From contig DAHUXM010000004.1 in assembly GCA_027307165.1 (NCBI GenBank), positions 62,001 to 126,000 of the forward strand: a DNA stretch of 64,000 nt. Direction: 5' to 3'. Of the stretch, positions 9,493 to 18,156 are shown piece by piece (position 1 is the stretch's first letter; each line of letters begins with the position of its first letter). A program made the translations under genes and the position numbers. The notes beneath the pieces are model-generated. The model did not search any database. It saw only the letters and a program-made list of their open reading frames with translations, and was not told the DNA's origin. The stretch comes from Gemmatimonadota bacterium. Its GTDB lineage: Bacteria; Gemmatimonadota; Gemmatimonadetes; Gemmatimonadales; Gemmatimonadaceae.

Positions 9493-11196
9493 TTACGGCA
9501 GCCCGACGCCGTCGGGGCTCACCCAGTTGAAACTGCGTTCTTCGTTTCCCAGTCTCCACTGTTCGGGATAGACGGTACGCTGCCAATCGAGCGGCTCGCC
9601 TTGCGGCTGGCGCGTTGCAGCGAGCGCGAGTGCATTTCGGAGATCCGCGCGCTGCTGGACGCCGAGTGCATCCGGTGCGAGCGATACGAAGAGCGTCGTG
9701 CCGCTTCGGGCAAGCAGGTCGAGCCACTGCCGATTGAACATCCATGGAATGTCGTTCGTCACGCCCACGCAATCGGCATCGGCGGCGTAGAACGCGTCAT
9801 GCTGCGCACCGCGGAAGGCGAGCGAGTTCACGCCCATCTTTCGCGTGCGTGCCCAGTCGGTGCCACTGGTATCGTCGCCGATCCTGCACAGCTCGAAGTG
9901 TCCCGCCGACAGGTGGCTCACCGTATTGCATCCGATGACGAGGCTCTTGCCGGCAGCTGCACGGATGATTCCGTAGAGATCATTTATCACTTCCGCCGTC
10001 GTACTGCCCGTGCCGGACGCGAATCTCCAATCACCGCGCGTTAGATCGGTGTCCATCTGAAAGCCCCAGCGACCGAATATGTCGAAGGTCGTATAGTCGT
10101 GCTTGATCAGCTCGAAGCCCCATTCGCGTAACCGCGCGATGTCGTTGGCGATCTTCTGGCGCACTTCTGGTACTGTTGGGTCGAGTACGGTGCGTGTACG
10201 CGCCAAACGCCAGCTGTCCGGAGTGTCCGCCGTCGGCTGCAGTGGACGAATCCACACGCCGGCACGTGCGCCGATGTTTCTGATGTCGGCGGTGAGGCCT
10301 GGCATGTCCGGGAATTTTTCGTTGCCACGATCCCATGTCCCGGCGCCGGTCTCATCCTTTCCGCGTCCTGGCTGCCATCCGTCATCGATCACGACGAATG
10401 GCCGGTTCTTCCCCGCGGGTGAGAGCTCGACGATGTGACGAGCATCGACGCGTACCGAATCGGCGCTGTTCTTTCCGTATGCCCAGTACCAGTCGTTGCT
10501 TCCATAAACCGGTTGCGACGGAAGTCGCGGGTCGGGACACATCTGGCGACAGAACGAATGCACGGCCGCGAACGCAGACTCGCCTTCGCGGCCGGCACGA
10601 CAGACAATGTCACAGACGTCGAGAGTGCGCTCACTGAGCTGCACGCCCAGAGCGCCGCTCCTCACATCCGCGCAAAGGCTGATGCCATGTCTGTCGATCT
10701 GCCAGAAGCAGAATGCATTGGCGCCAGTACGAACTCCATATGTATTCGTGTGAGTGCCATCGTGCGTCGCGAAGTACCATGGCATGACGCGGTCGGGGAT
10801 CCACGTACGCCACTCGAGATCGCCGTACGCGCGCTCCCATGCGTCACCCATGATGAGACGCACGCCGGCCATGTCGCCGCGCCAGCGGAGATACAATCGT
10901 TTTATCGCGGTCGACGGCGCTGAAAGCGCTACGTGAAGCGTCCGGGTCCGTATCGACGTCGTGATGACCACGCCGGCATCGCTCGTCCAGTTCTCGCCTG
11001 CGTGGTGATCGAGCGATTGATTGCCTGTGGTCGTCTGGACGATCACGCGATCCGGCATGCGAAGCAGGTCAAGAAAGCCGTTGCGCGGTTGCGGCACGGA
11101 TAATTCCCGCGCCGCGCTGGACACATCAGGGATCGGCATCATCAGGCCGAGTGCAGACAGGGTCGCCTGCTCCACAAATTCACGCCGTGAGGTCAT
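9493..11196 (-). CDS. Tat-exported clan GH-D glycoside hydrolase (alpha-galactosidase-like)
   Basis: 567 residues from MTSRREFVEQ; the twin-arginine signal SRREFVEQATLSALGLMM at the very N-terminus decides this start over longer ones. The C-terminal (beta/alpha)8 barrel shows FVVIDDGWQPG (about 267-277), the nucleophile motif IKHDY with Asp367 and the acid/base motif RIGDD with Asp441/442. These are hallmarks of GH27/GH36 enzymes, which hydrolyse alpha-galactosides or related sugars with retention. The N-terminal 220 residues would form the beta-sandwich. Substrate is not certain. The gene is divergent from a secreted hydrolase at 11360. Confidence 0.8.
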   Translation of the reverse strand: MTSRREFVEQATLSALGLMMPIPDVSSAARELSVPQPRNGFLDLLRMPDRVIVQTTTGNQSLDHHAGENWTSDAGVVITTSIRTRTLHVALSAPSTAIKRLYLRWRGDMAGVRLIMGDAWERAYGDLEWRTWIPDRVMPWYFATHDGTHTNTYGVRTGANAFCFWQIDRHGISLCADVRSGALGVQLSERTLDVCDIVCRAGREGESAFAAVHSFCRQMCPDPRLPSQPVYGSNDWYWAYGKNSADSVRVDARHIVELSPAGKNRPFVVIDDGWQPGRGKDETGAGTWDRGNEKFPDMPGLTADIRNIGARAGVWIRPLQPTADTPDSWRLARTRTVLDPTVPEVRQKIANDIARLREWGFELIKHDYTTFDIFGRWGFQMDTDLTRGDWRFASGTGSTTAEVINDLYGIIRAAAGKSLVIGCNTVSHLSAGHFELCRIGDDTSGTDWARTRKMGVNSLAFRGAQHDAFYAADADCVGVTNDIPWMFNRQWLDLLARSGTTLFVSLAPDALGVQQRADLRNALALAATRQPQGEPLDWQRTVYPEQWRLGNEERSFNWVSPDGVGLP

Positions 11197-11359
11197 GCGC
11201 CGAATATGCGTCCGACCGATGCGCGTGGGGAAGGCCGCGTGATAATACATTGCGCGGACGGGCTCAACGAGTCGCGACATCGGGGCGTATTCTTGTGCGT
11301 ACCAGGACGGCCCTCGGGATGATCTCCTCACGATCATCTTTTCCCCGAAACGGTTTCTC

Positions 11360-12430
11360 ATGCGAAAGTCCTCCCTCTTTGTTTCTGCCGCTGCGCTCGT
11401 GTTTATTCCGGCGGCGAGCCAGGCGCAAACCGCCGCCCCCTGCACGCACGCCACTACGGCTTGCGAACAATGGATAGTCTTTGGTAGTGGACCAGCGCGG
11501 TCGATGGTCTATTCGACATACTCGCTGGACAAGCCGAATCCGGCGATGACACGCGCGCTCATCATGGTCCACGGCGCGAATCGCAATGCGGATCACTACT
11601 TCGAGACCGCAACGTCGGCGGGATTTCTCGCCAATGCGCTCAACAACACTGTCATCATCGCGCCACACTTTACGGCTGGCAAGGACAAGCCGGCGGCGAA
11701 CGAGGTGATGTGGCCCGAACGACGTGACAGCTGGCGATCGGGTGGCATGTCGCCGACCAATCCGGATCTCTCCGCATTTGATTTTGTCGACGAGATCGTA
11801 CGCAAGCTTGCGAACAAGAAGAATTTCCCGAATCTCAAGCACATCGTCGTCACGGGACATTCAGCGGGCGGACAGTTCGCGACGCGCTACGAGATGGCGA
11901 ACACGGTCGACGGGACGCTCAAGGGTGTGACGATGAGCTACGCCGTTGCCAATCCGTCGAGCTACGCATGGCCGGCTGCTGTGCGGCCGCTGCCTACGGG
12001 CAACGCAGATCCAGTCGATGCATACAAGGAAGCGCTGGGCCCGAATGGAGAGAAGGTGAACGCGGATTTCACCTATGGCCCGTTCGACTCGACCAGGGTT
12101 GCGACGTACAATCAGTGGCCGTCCGGTCTCGAGAATCGCAACTCCTACACTGCGAAGATGTCGGACGAGCAGCTGAAGAAGCAGCTGGTCGAGCGTCCGA
12201 CGACATACCTCCTTGGCCAGGTGGACGTACTGCCGCTCGGCGGATTCGATTCATCGCCGTCCGCGATGGCGCAGGGCCCGACGCGACGCGCGCGCGGCGA
12301 AGCGTTCTTCAAATATGTCAACGAGACGCTCGGCGCCAGGCACAAGGCGATCATCGTTCCGGAGTGCGGTCACAACGACCGCTGCATCTTCACGACGGAC
12401 GAAGTCTTCCCGGTGATATTTCCGAAGTAA
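11360..12430 (+). CDS. Secreted alpha/beta hydrolase
   Basis: 356 residues with a cleavable signal peptide (cleavage near SQAQ, residue 23). The fold shows ALIMVHGANRNAD as the oxyanion strand-loop and the nucleophile elbow GHSAGG with Ser168. A late ECGHNDRC provides a candidate catalytic His near the C-terminus. Cysteines at 28 and 35 and near the end could form disulfides. The enzyme is probably a periplasmic or extracellular esterase/peptidase-like hydrolase; the substrate is unknown. It is transcribed away from the Tat-exported glycosidase, so both could share a regulatory region at 11197-11359. Confidence 0.8.
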   Translation: MRKSSLFVSAAALVFIPAASQAQTAAPCTHATTACEQWIVFGSGPARSMVYSTYSLDKPNPAMTRALIMVHGANRNADHYFETATSAGFLANALNNTVIIAPHFTAGKDKPAANEVMWPERRDSWRSGGMSPTNPDLSAFDFVDEIVRKLANKKNFPNLKHIVVTGHSAGGQFATRYEMANTVDGTLKGVTMSYAVANPSSYAWPAAVRPLPTGNADPVDAYKEALGPNGEKVNADFTYGPFDSTRVATYNQWPSGLENRNSYTAKMSDEQLKKQLVERPTTYLLGQVDVLPLGGFDSSPSAMAQGPTRRARGEAFFKYVNETLGARHKAIIVPECGHNDRCIFTTDEVFPVIFPK

Positions 12431-12461
12431 TTGCACCTGTACCATTCCACGCGTCGTCCGT

Positions 12462-13001
12462 TCAGGTGTCACTGGCCGTGCGAGCACTCGGCACCGAGTA
12501 GTAAAGGCCAACCATCCCGCTCGGGTACACGTGGGAACCGGTCAGCGTAAGCACGGTCCGTACGCCGCGCGGCAGTAGTCGAACACCTTCGCCGAGCAGC
12601 ACCGGAACGACAGTGACTTCGACAGCGTCAACCTGTCCAGCGGCGAGGAGATCGCCGAACAGCACGCCGCCGCCGAACAACCAGATGTCACCATCTCCAG
12701 ATTCTGCTCGGAGCGCCGCCACCACGCCCGCCGCGTCGTCGCGCACGATGGTTACTCCCGGGTGTTCCTCCGGCCGGAGGGTGTGCGAGAAGACATACAC
12801 GCGTGTTCCCGCTGACCACGGTACCTCGGGCACCGCGCGCGCCACCTCGTAGCTGCGGCGTCCCAGTAGCACCGTGTCGACACGCGCGAAGATCGATGCG
12901 AAATCGACTGTTGCGTCCTCCGGAATCCAGTCGTACTCGCCATTGGGGCCGGCGATGTAGCCGTCGAGGCTTGCTGCTACGTTGTAACGTACTCGGCGCA
13001 T
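12462..13001 (-). CDS. Dihydrofolate-reductase-like (RibD C-terminal domain) protein
   Basis: 179 residues starting at MRRVRYNVAASLDGYIAG; longer starts add an unrelated tail. The N-terminal SLDGYIAGPNGEYDWI and the later DTVLLGRRSYEVA and DIWLFGGGVLFGDLLAAGQVDAVEVTVVPVLLGEGVRL match the RibD_C/YyaP-YwjB family of NAD(P)H-binding reductases. Members are fold relatives of dihydrofolate reductase, most with no known substrate. The gene converges with the secreted hydrolase at 11360-12430, their ends 31 bases apart. Confidence 0.85.
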   Translation of the reverse strand: MRRVRYNVAASLDGYIAGPNGEYDWIPEDATVDFASIFARVDTVLLGRRSYEVARAVPEVPWSAGTRVYVFSHTLRPEEHPGVTIVRDDAAGVVAALRAESGDGDIWLFGGGVLFGDLLAAGQVDAVEVTVVPVLLGEGVRLLPRGVRTVLTLTGSHVYPSGMVGLYYSVPSARTASDT

Positions 13002-13033
13002 TGTTTCAATCCTGCTCAGGCAGTTGGCGGTAG

Positions 13034-13627
13034 TCACACGGAGACCTGGGCGGCCTTCGCGCTGCGTCGTCGATATGCGTGTACAAAAGTCGGAATATCG
13101 GATTCCCACTCATTGATGATAACGGAGATCGTCAGGCCTTCAATATCCGCTACGATGCCAAGATAGATCGCCGCCGATACCGCGACACCGGATGATCCCA
13201 GCGCGAGCAGCGAGAAGATGCCCACGAACAGTGCAATTCCCCAGAGCTTGGAAGACCACATGTGATAACTCGCTTCGCGCCCGAATTTGCGAAGATCGAA
13301 GATGTACCGTACGACTTCCAAACCTGCGAGAGCCACCAGCGCTACCATGTGCTGCAAGATTACCGATGGATAGAGATGCCACGCCGCGAACGCAGTGCAT
13401 AGATAGAATATTGTGTCGGCGATGCTGTCCAGCCGGCGCAGAATCGGTGTCGCAACGTTCATGCGCCGCGCAAGAATGCCATCGAAAATGTCGGAGACAA
13501 ACGCGGCGATGAGGCATGCACCGAACGCAGGCCGGCTCGGGTGGAAGATTGCCAGAAGTACGACGACAGGAGCCAGTAGCGCGCGAAGTGCGGTGAGGGC
13601 GAGGGGAACGTCTGAATAGCGGGGCAT
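13034..13627 (-). CDS. CDP-alcohol phosphatidyltransferase-like membrane protein
   Basis: 197 residues from the ATG at 13627; a GTG at 13657 would add ten residues. About five to six hydrophobic helices are visible. The signature motif D-x2-DG-x2-AR-x8-G-x3-D-x3-D is present as DIFDGILAR followed by RRLDSIAD. The conserved Gly is Leu here, while all four acidic residues are intact. The family joins CDP-diacylglycerol or CDP-alcohols with an alcohol to make phospholipids in the inner membrane. The alcohol is not identifiable, and the Gly change leaves activity open. Confidence 0.75.
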   Translation of the reverse strand: MPRYSDVPLALTALRALLAPVVVLLAIFHPSRPAFGACLIAAFVSDIFDGILARRMNVATPILRRLDSIADTIFYLCTAFAAWHLYPSVILQHMVALVALAGLEVVRYIFDLRKFGREASYHMWSSKLWGIALFVGIFSLLALGSSGVAVSAAIYLGIVADIEGLTISVIINEWESDIPTFVHAYRRRSAKAAQVSV

Positions 13628-13719
13628 ATGAGAAAGGAAGTTGTAATCGTCTGACACGAATGTTGATTCATGTCTGATGCCGCCGTCCGTCCGGGTGAAT
13701 AGTCAACCGTATAGCACGC

Positions 13720-14265
13720 CTACGAAGTGACAAGCTTTGCCAACTGAGTCGAGCATTCAGCGACGCCACCAGTCAGATTTAGCGCCGAGTAAAGTACCAA
13801 CGCTTCTTGCAAGAGCGGACGAGCCGCATCGACGTCGCCAATTTCCATCATGAGGAGCGCAAATGGCCTGATCGCATTGGCGAGATCAAGGACTTTCGTA
13901 TTCAGGTCCTGACGGTAAATCGTGATCGCCTCTGCAAGCAGCGTCCTGGCCTGTTCCGTGTGGCCATTTTCCCGATAGATGTCACCCAGGTGTCTCGCAG
14001 TGTGGGCGATCGCAAGCGGGTCACCATGATGGCGACAGATAGCGAGAGCATCGGCGTAATGCTGCTGAGCGTGGTCGAGATCCCCGCGATCGCGTTGTAG
14101 CTGACCAAGGCCAACGAGCGCGGAAATCAGATCCTGTTCCAGTCCCGCTGAGCGTGACAGTTCGGCTGCTTCTTGATATGCAGCGTATGCGTCATTCAGA
14201 CGTTGCTCGCGCCGAGCTCGAGTACCGCGTGCTATCAAATCTGCTACATCTTCTGGCATGTGCAT
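13720..14265 (-). CDS. Tetratricopeptide-repeat protein
   Basis: 181 residues from ATG 14265 (a GTG precedes it and another ATG lies at 14259). Three to four TPR units are visible, for example AYAAYQEAAELSRSAG, ISALVGLGQLQRDRGDLDHAQQHY and TARHLGDIYRENGHTEQARTLL. There is no signal peptide, so it is probably cytoplasmic and mediates protein contacts. The partner is unknown. It stands alone between a phospholipid-synthase-like gene and a LURP-one-like gene. Confidence 0.75.
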   Translation of the reverse strand: MHMPEDVADLIARGTRARREQRLNDAYAAYQEAAELSRSAGLEQDLISALVGLGQLQRDRGDLDHAQQHYADALAICRHHGDPLAIAHTARHLGDIYRENGHTEQARTLLAEAITIYRQDLNTKVLDLANAIRPFALLMMEIGDVDAARPLLQEALVLYSALNLTGGVAECSTQLAKLVTS

Positions 14266-14332
14266 CACCCCTCGAGCAGAGACATCACTTTATTGCCTCA
14301 AATAGAATGGAACGGGATGTATGGACAGACGC

Positions 14333-14827
14333 TCAATGGCGCCTCCCATCATCCGGATGGCACGCTTCATCAACGACTACCGCACTCGCCAGTACCAGCA
14401 CCTGATCTTCCTCCGGTGCGATCTCGATTCCGTAAGTATCCGCCCAGGTGAACCACTTCTTCGAGACGGTTGCAACGGGTAGCGTGCCTCGCCGGAAAAC
14501 ATACTCGTGGTCGGTAAAGTTTCCTTCCGCTTCCAGATCGTCCGGCCCGGGGACGTCCACGTTAAACCGGTGATGGACCAGCGAGAAGAGATGCTTCTGC
14601 ACAACCGCCGCTATCTGACCGTTTCGGATGATCTCGTACGTCTTTCCCCAGGCGAACACGCGTTGCTTGATGAACGCAAGCTCGTTGCGCTCGAGATCCT
14701 GGAACGACATTTGATTGCCGAAGCTGAACACCTTGCCGTCGACGAAATAGAGGTCGCGGCCGGATTCGTCCTTGATGAAGAAATCGTCGCCGAGCGAAAA
14801 CAGCTTCTGCTTCAGGATGTAGCGCAT
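14333..14827 (-). CDS. LURP-one-related (YxjI-like) protein
   Basis: 164 residues. MRYILKQKLFSLGDDFFIKDESG, followed by DLYFVDGKVFSFGNQMSFQD and ELAFIKQRVFAWGKTYEI, is the classical LOR/YxjI beta-barrel pattern. That fold is related to Tubby and phospholipid scramblases. The C-terminal WFTWADTYGIEIAPEEDQVLVLASAVVVDEA completes the fold. Cellular function in bacteria is not known; membrane association or ligand binding is often suggested. It begins 43 bases beyond the end of the flippase-like gene and reads in the same direction. Confidence 0.85.
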   Translation of the reverse strand: MRYILKQKLFSLGDDFFIKDESGRDLYFVDGKVFSFGNQMSFQDLERNELAFIKQRVFAWGKTYEIIRNGQIAAVVQKHLFSLVHHRFNVDVPGPDDLEAEGNFTDHEYVFRRGTLPVATVSKKWFTWADTYGIEIAPEEDQVLVLASAVVVDEACHPDDGRRH

Positions 14828-14869
14828 GGTCCGGGGGTGAAAGATGCGTGTATTGAAGGATGCGCTCGC

Positions 14870-15838
14870 TCACGTCTCGACTTCCTGCGCGAGTTGATCG
14901 GCGGCTGCTCGCGCATGGCGGCGCTTTCGGAAGATCAGGACAGTCACGGCAGGAACGACGTCGAGTACCGTCGACCACACGCGCGCGATGAGGACGACTA
15001 TCAGCACGTCCGCAGCGTTCATGCCCGCGTTGTGAAGAATCGCCTGCATCACTCCTTCTCTCGCACCCAGCCCGGCTGGAGATACGACTGCGATCAAGCC
15101 GGCGAGAAACGATCCACTCCACGCAGCGATGTACGAGCTGATCGAAGCCACGGGTGACGGCAGAAGCGCACCGCCGAGTGCGTAGAATGCCGCGCCCCAC
15201 ATGACCCAGTTGCCGACCGAGGTCCAGATCAACATCCACATCGTGCCAACGGTCACTGAAGTGACATCGGGCCAGTGCCGGGTGATCAACTGTCGCAGGC
15301 GATCGGACGATTTGATGATCACCGGACACAGGAGCAGGATCGTCACACCGATCAACGGCAATGCCAGCCACGGCGTGGGCAGACCGACGAGGGCGCCGCC
15401 AGCCGCGAACAACACGATCGCGCCGACACCGACGCCTATGACACCCTGGAAGAGCGAGCTTGCAGTGATGGCGGCGGCTGGAAGGTCGTGCTCTGCCGCC
15501 ATCACGCCGATGATGCCCATCTGCCATGCCTTCCCGCCCGGCAGATAGCGCCCGAGGTTGCTTACGAGAAAGAAGCGAATCAGTTGCCACAGCGGAACTC
15601 GAATGCCTGCATCGTTGAGGAGGCGTCGCCATCCGATCACATAGAATGCATGTCCGAGCGCTCCCAATACGACCGACAGTGCAACCCACGTCCAGCGTAC
15701 GTGAGCGCTGCGCCAGGCGTCGACCGCCGCCGGTCCATCCCGCCGGATCGACTGGACGAGCACAACCAGAATCAGGACCGTGAGAATCGCTGCGACGATT
15801 CGAAGGATGCCGCGGATTTGAGCTCTAGCCATCATCAT
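14870..15838 (-). CDS. Lysylphosphatidylglycerol-synthase-TM-region (flippase-like) membrane protein
   Basis: 322 residues with about eight hydrophobic helices. The motifs NLGRYLPGGKAWQ (about 93-105) and VVSPAGLGAREGVM (about 250-263) are typical of the UPF0104/LPG_synthase_TM family, which includes the flippase half of MprF and GT-associated membrane proteins. No aminoacyl-transferase domain is attached. It may move lipids or isoprenoid-linked intermediates across the inner membrane; that is an inference. The start is one of three consecutive ATG codons; I took the first. Confidence 0.85.
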   Translation of the reverse strand: MMMARAQIRGILRIVAAILTVLILVVLVQSIRRDGPAAVDAWRSAHVRWTWVALSVVLGALGHAFYVIGWRRLLNDAGIRVPLWQLIRFFLVSNLGRYLPGGKAWQMGIIGVMAAEHDLPAAAITASSLFQGVIGVGVGAIVLFAAGGALVGLPTPWLALPLIGVTILLLCPVIIKSSDRLRQLITRHWPDVTSVTVGTMWMLIWTSVGNWVMWGAAFYALGGALLPSPVASISSYIAAWSGSFLAGLIAVVSPAGLGAREGVMQAILHNAGMNAADVLIVVLIARVWSTVLDVVPAVTVLIFRKRRHARAAADQLAQEVET

Positions 15839-16267
15839 GGTTGAATTTCGTGCACGTACCTATCTCCGCGAAAGTCCCGCATGTCGCTACCGGGCTTGCC
15901 GGCAAGGCTTGTCAGACTCCGATCCATCGCAGAAGTCGGTCCAGATGCTTCACGTCAATATCGCTTATTTGTGCGGAGTTGACGGCGGGACGAGGCAGTG
16001 TGGATGCCTGCTTACTTCGCCCGGGCAGCGTCACGGGTCCGGTGACAGATACAAAGCACCACGACGAGGACGGCAACGTGACCTCGAGCCGCCAGCACTC
16101 GCTGGCTGACCATCCGCCTTTACTTATCGAGCCGCGTGCTCTGTCGCGTAACGAGCACGTGCAGGTTGTGGCATGTAGTAGTATATCCCTGATCGCCTGG
16201 CCCGGAAAAATTCGCTCGGGAATCTAGGCATGCGTGCTCTTTGGTTCAGTAACGAGGCCGATCCAAC
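15839..16267. other. Gene-poor stretch with only unconvincing open frames
   Basis: About 430 bases between the flippase-like gene and a truncated methyltransferase. Open frames are present on both strands (for example 15841-16227 plus), but their products are low-complexity, rich in Arg/Ser/His and resemble nothing I know. Together with the broken gene that follows, the stretch looks like decaying sequence. Confidence 0.4.
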
Positions 16268-16504
16268 ATGGGACTCAAACGTTTGGCGAATTTCAACGAC
16301 CCTGCGTCGCTCGCAAGTCGCATGCGCCGTAAAAGGTTCGCGTTGTTCCGCGGGTTGATAGAGAAGCTCCCACGAGGGTCGTCGGTGCTTGACGTCGGCG
16401 GAACTCCACAATTCTGGGAAGGCGAGACGCTTGTGACGACTGGTGCGATTAGCGTTCGGCAGACGAGTCATGATTCTACCAGCGAGAGCAGAAGGTCGCG
16501 GTAG
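16268..16504 (+). pseudogene. Truncated class I methyltransferase, N-terminal fragment
   Basis: 78 codons. Residues 1-60 read MGLKRLANFNDPASLASR, then RFALFRGLIEKLP, then SSVLDVGGTPQFWEGE. That is the normal N-terminus of a SAM-dependent methyltransferase family up to motif I (LDVGG). After about residue 60 similarity stops and the frame ends, eight bases before the 3' end of an unrelated methyltransferase on the opposite strand. A complete member would have about 200 or more residues, so this is a remnant left by a deletion. It is probably not functional. Confidence 0.6.
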
Positions 16505-16511
16505 GGGCAAG

Positions 16512-17279
16512 TCAGGAAACGCGAGCGCGAACTATCAGAAACTCGGGTTGCTGGAGCAGCCGGCGGTACGCGTCCGGATCGATGAGTCGAAAAGCCTCCG
16601 TCGGTCTCGGCTCGACAAGCCGCTCGATCACGAATCCAACGTCGGTCAGCGCCGACGCTATCTCGGTAAGCGGTCGCCGATAGAACTTTACCTTGCCGAC
16701 CCACTTCCAGTCGTCTTCCACGAGTTGAGTTTCGTAGTATGGGCTGCTCGGAAAGCGCGCCGCGTCTGCGCCTGGATGGTGCGTGGACAACAGTAACCAG
16801 CCGCCAGGCTTGAGGACCCGTCGGATCTCTCGCAGCGTCGGGCGCCAGTCCTCGAGATAATGAAGGACGAGTGGTGATACTACACCGTCCACGCTCGCGT
16901 CCGTCAGAAACGCCAGCGGTTCGGCGAGATTCGCTACTCGCACACGCAGCCGTGCAGAGTCACCTGTGAGAAAGGACGAGAGACGACGACGGGCGTGCTC
17001 GACGAGCGCGGCGCTGGCATCGATCGCCGTAACATTCGCCCCACGCCCCACCAATTGCGCCGCGTACCATCCGCCACCGCAGCCAGCGTCGAGAATGTGA
17101 CGGTCCGCGACCGGTGGCAGCAGAGCGAGCATGGCAGGCCGTTCGTACAACGCATTGTACGGAGCTTCGTCTACCGCCGCCGCATATCGCGCCGCAAAAT
17201 CGGGATCGACGTACGAGTCAGTGATCGTGAGCAGTGTTTTGCCGTTGGTTGAAATGTGTGGAATGCGGGGTTCAGGCAT
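16512..17279 (-). CDS. SAM-dependent methyltransferase
   Basis: 255 residues from MPEPRIPHIS. Motif I is HILDAGCGGGWYAAQLVGRGANVTAID, followed by the motif II/post region DGVVSPLVLHYLEDW and the motif III segment LKPGGWLLLSTHHPG. This is a complete class I Rossmann methyltransferase of the Methyltransf_11/25 type. The methyl acceptor is unknown. No signal peptide or membrane helix is present. The gene lies tail to tail with the truncated methyltransferase, but the two sequences differ, so one is not a duplicate of the other. Confidence 0.85.
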   Translation of the reverse strand: MPEPRIPHISTNGKTLLTITDSYVDPDFAARYAAAVDEAPYNALYERPAMLALLPPVADRHILDAGCGGGWYAAQLVGRGANVTAIDASAALVEHARRRLSSFLTGDSARLRVRVANLAEPLAFLTDASVDGVVSPLVLHYLEDWRPTLREIRRVLKPGGWLLLSTHHPGADAARFPSSPYYETQLVEDDWKWVGKVKFYRRPLTEIASALTDVGFVIERLVEPRPTEAFRLIDPDAYRRLLQQPEFLIVRARVS

Positions 17280-17311
17280 ACCGCTCGCGCGTACGATATG
17301 GCCGGCGCCTA

Positions 17312-17827
17312 TTACGCCTTGGCATCCGTCGCTCGCGCTATGCGTGCAGTTACCGATAACTGACCGACATGACGCATCGAGTGTTCCGCACCATGCACAA
17401 GGCACCCGATCACCGTCGAAGGGAGCTTTGCACGTCCGACTGCGCGAAAGTCGCCCAGTGTCGCGACATCTGTCGTGCGAAGCTCGGCGATCGCCGAGTC
17501 GACGCGCGCTGACAGTGCGTCGAGCACTGCCGCGACGTCGGAGGCAGGTAGATGATCGCCTTCGGACCGAATCGCCAAGAACTGTTCCGGTGACAGGCCG
17601 TCACCTCGTGCGTAGGTGAAGAGGCGATCGATGACACCAGTCATGTGGCGCACGTGAAATGCACACGACGCAACGTTGGCCGGACGCGCGTTCCACTCGG
17701 CTTCAGTCAGATTCGCGGTCAGCTCGCCGACACTTTCCCGGACCTGGAGGAGGATGTGCGCCACCGGCTGCAGGAGCGAAGGAACACCCTCGACGGGACC
17801 GCGCTGCCACCACTCTGTATTTGCCAT
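17312..17827 (-). CDS. DinB-like protein
   Basis: 171 residues from MANTEWWQRG; an upstream in-frame extension lacks family character. Features of the DinB_2/DUF664 four-helix bundle are CAFHVRHMTGVIDRLFTYARG and CLVHGAEHSMRHVGQLSVTARI. The histidines in HVRH and HGAEHSMRH fit the metal site. It may be a thiol- or metal-dependent enzyme, but no substrate is known. It reads in the same direction as the methyltransferase gene, 32 bases away, so the two probably form an operon. Confidence 0.8.
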   Translation of the reverse strand: MANTEWWQRGPVEGVPSLLQPVAHILLQVRESVGELTANLTEAEWNARPANVASCAFHVRHMTGVIDRLFTYARGDGLSPEQFLAIRSEGDHLPASDVAAVLDALSARVDSAIAELRTTDVATLGDFRAVGRAKLPSTVIGCLVHGAEHSMRHVGQLSVTARIARATDAKA

Positions 17828-17937
17828 TATCTGCTCGTATTTGATTTTTGTGTCGCCATGACATGCTATCGACACGCCGGTTGACCGCTTATGAAAATTC
17901 GAAAATCTCCGTTCCCTGACTGACGTCGGGCGGAGGT

Positions 17938-17953
17938 CATTGTATCTACAATG
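17938..17953. promoter_or_regulatory. 16-base perfect palindrome upstream of the DinB-methyltransferase operon
   Basis: CATTGTATCTACAATG has two 7-base arms around TC. It lies 111 bases before the DinB start, in the 329-base gap at 17828-18156 that otherwise holds only a terminator. A length and symmetry like this are typical of a dimeric repressor operator. No cognate regulator gene is adjacent. Confidence 0.5.
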
Positions 17954-18044
17954 TACCTACGCTGAAAACGGGAGTGCAAGAACGTGACGTATGTCACACC
18001 GTTACTGGTGCGCGCATACGCGATGTCGCCGACAGATCCCGGGC

Positions 18045-18094
18045 AAACAAAACCGCGGATCGCAGTGCTGACGTCAGCGTGGCGATCCGCGGTT
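18045..18094 (-). terminator. Rho-independent terminator after LVIVD gene copy 2
   Basis: A 13-base stem (AACCGCGGATCGC, 18051-18063, with 18082-18094) surrounds a second small palindrome (GCTGACGTCAGC, 18067-18078). On the minus strand it is followed by TTGTTTGC. It lies about 60 bases beyond the stop at 18157, the same arrangement as for copy 1 but with a different stem sequence. Confidence 0.8.
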
Positions 18095-18156
18095 CTATCA
18101 AGTGCTATCCGACGTTGTGATAGTCGGTCACACGTGCATCCTCTTCACATTGCGTG

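Noticed and set aside
9215-9571. Small open frames on both strands before the first DUF305 gene
   Set aside because: Overlap each other and the glycosidase end, lack motifs, and are probably chance frames in a promoter region.
14562-15689. 375-codon minus frame overlapping the flippase-like gene
   Set aside because: Overlaps two well-supported genes in another frame; product is Arg/Ser/His-rich with no helices or motifs.
15841-16227. 128-codon plus frame after the flippase-like gene
   Set aside because: No recognisable domain, no ribosome binding site, unusual composition; treated as non-coding decay.
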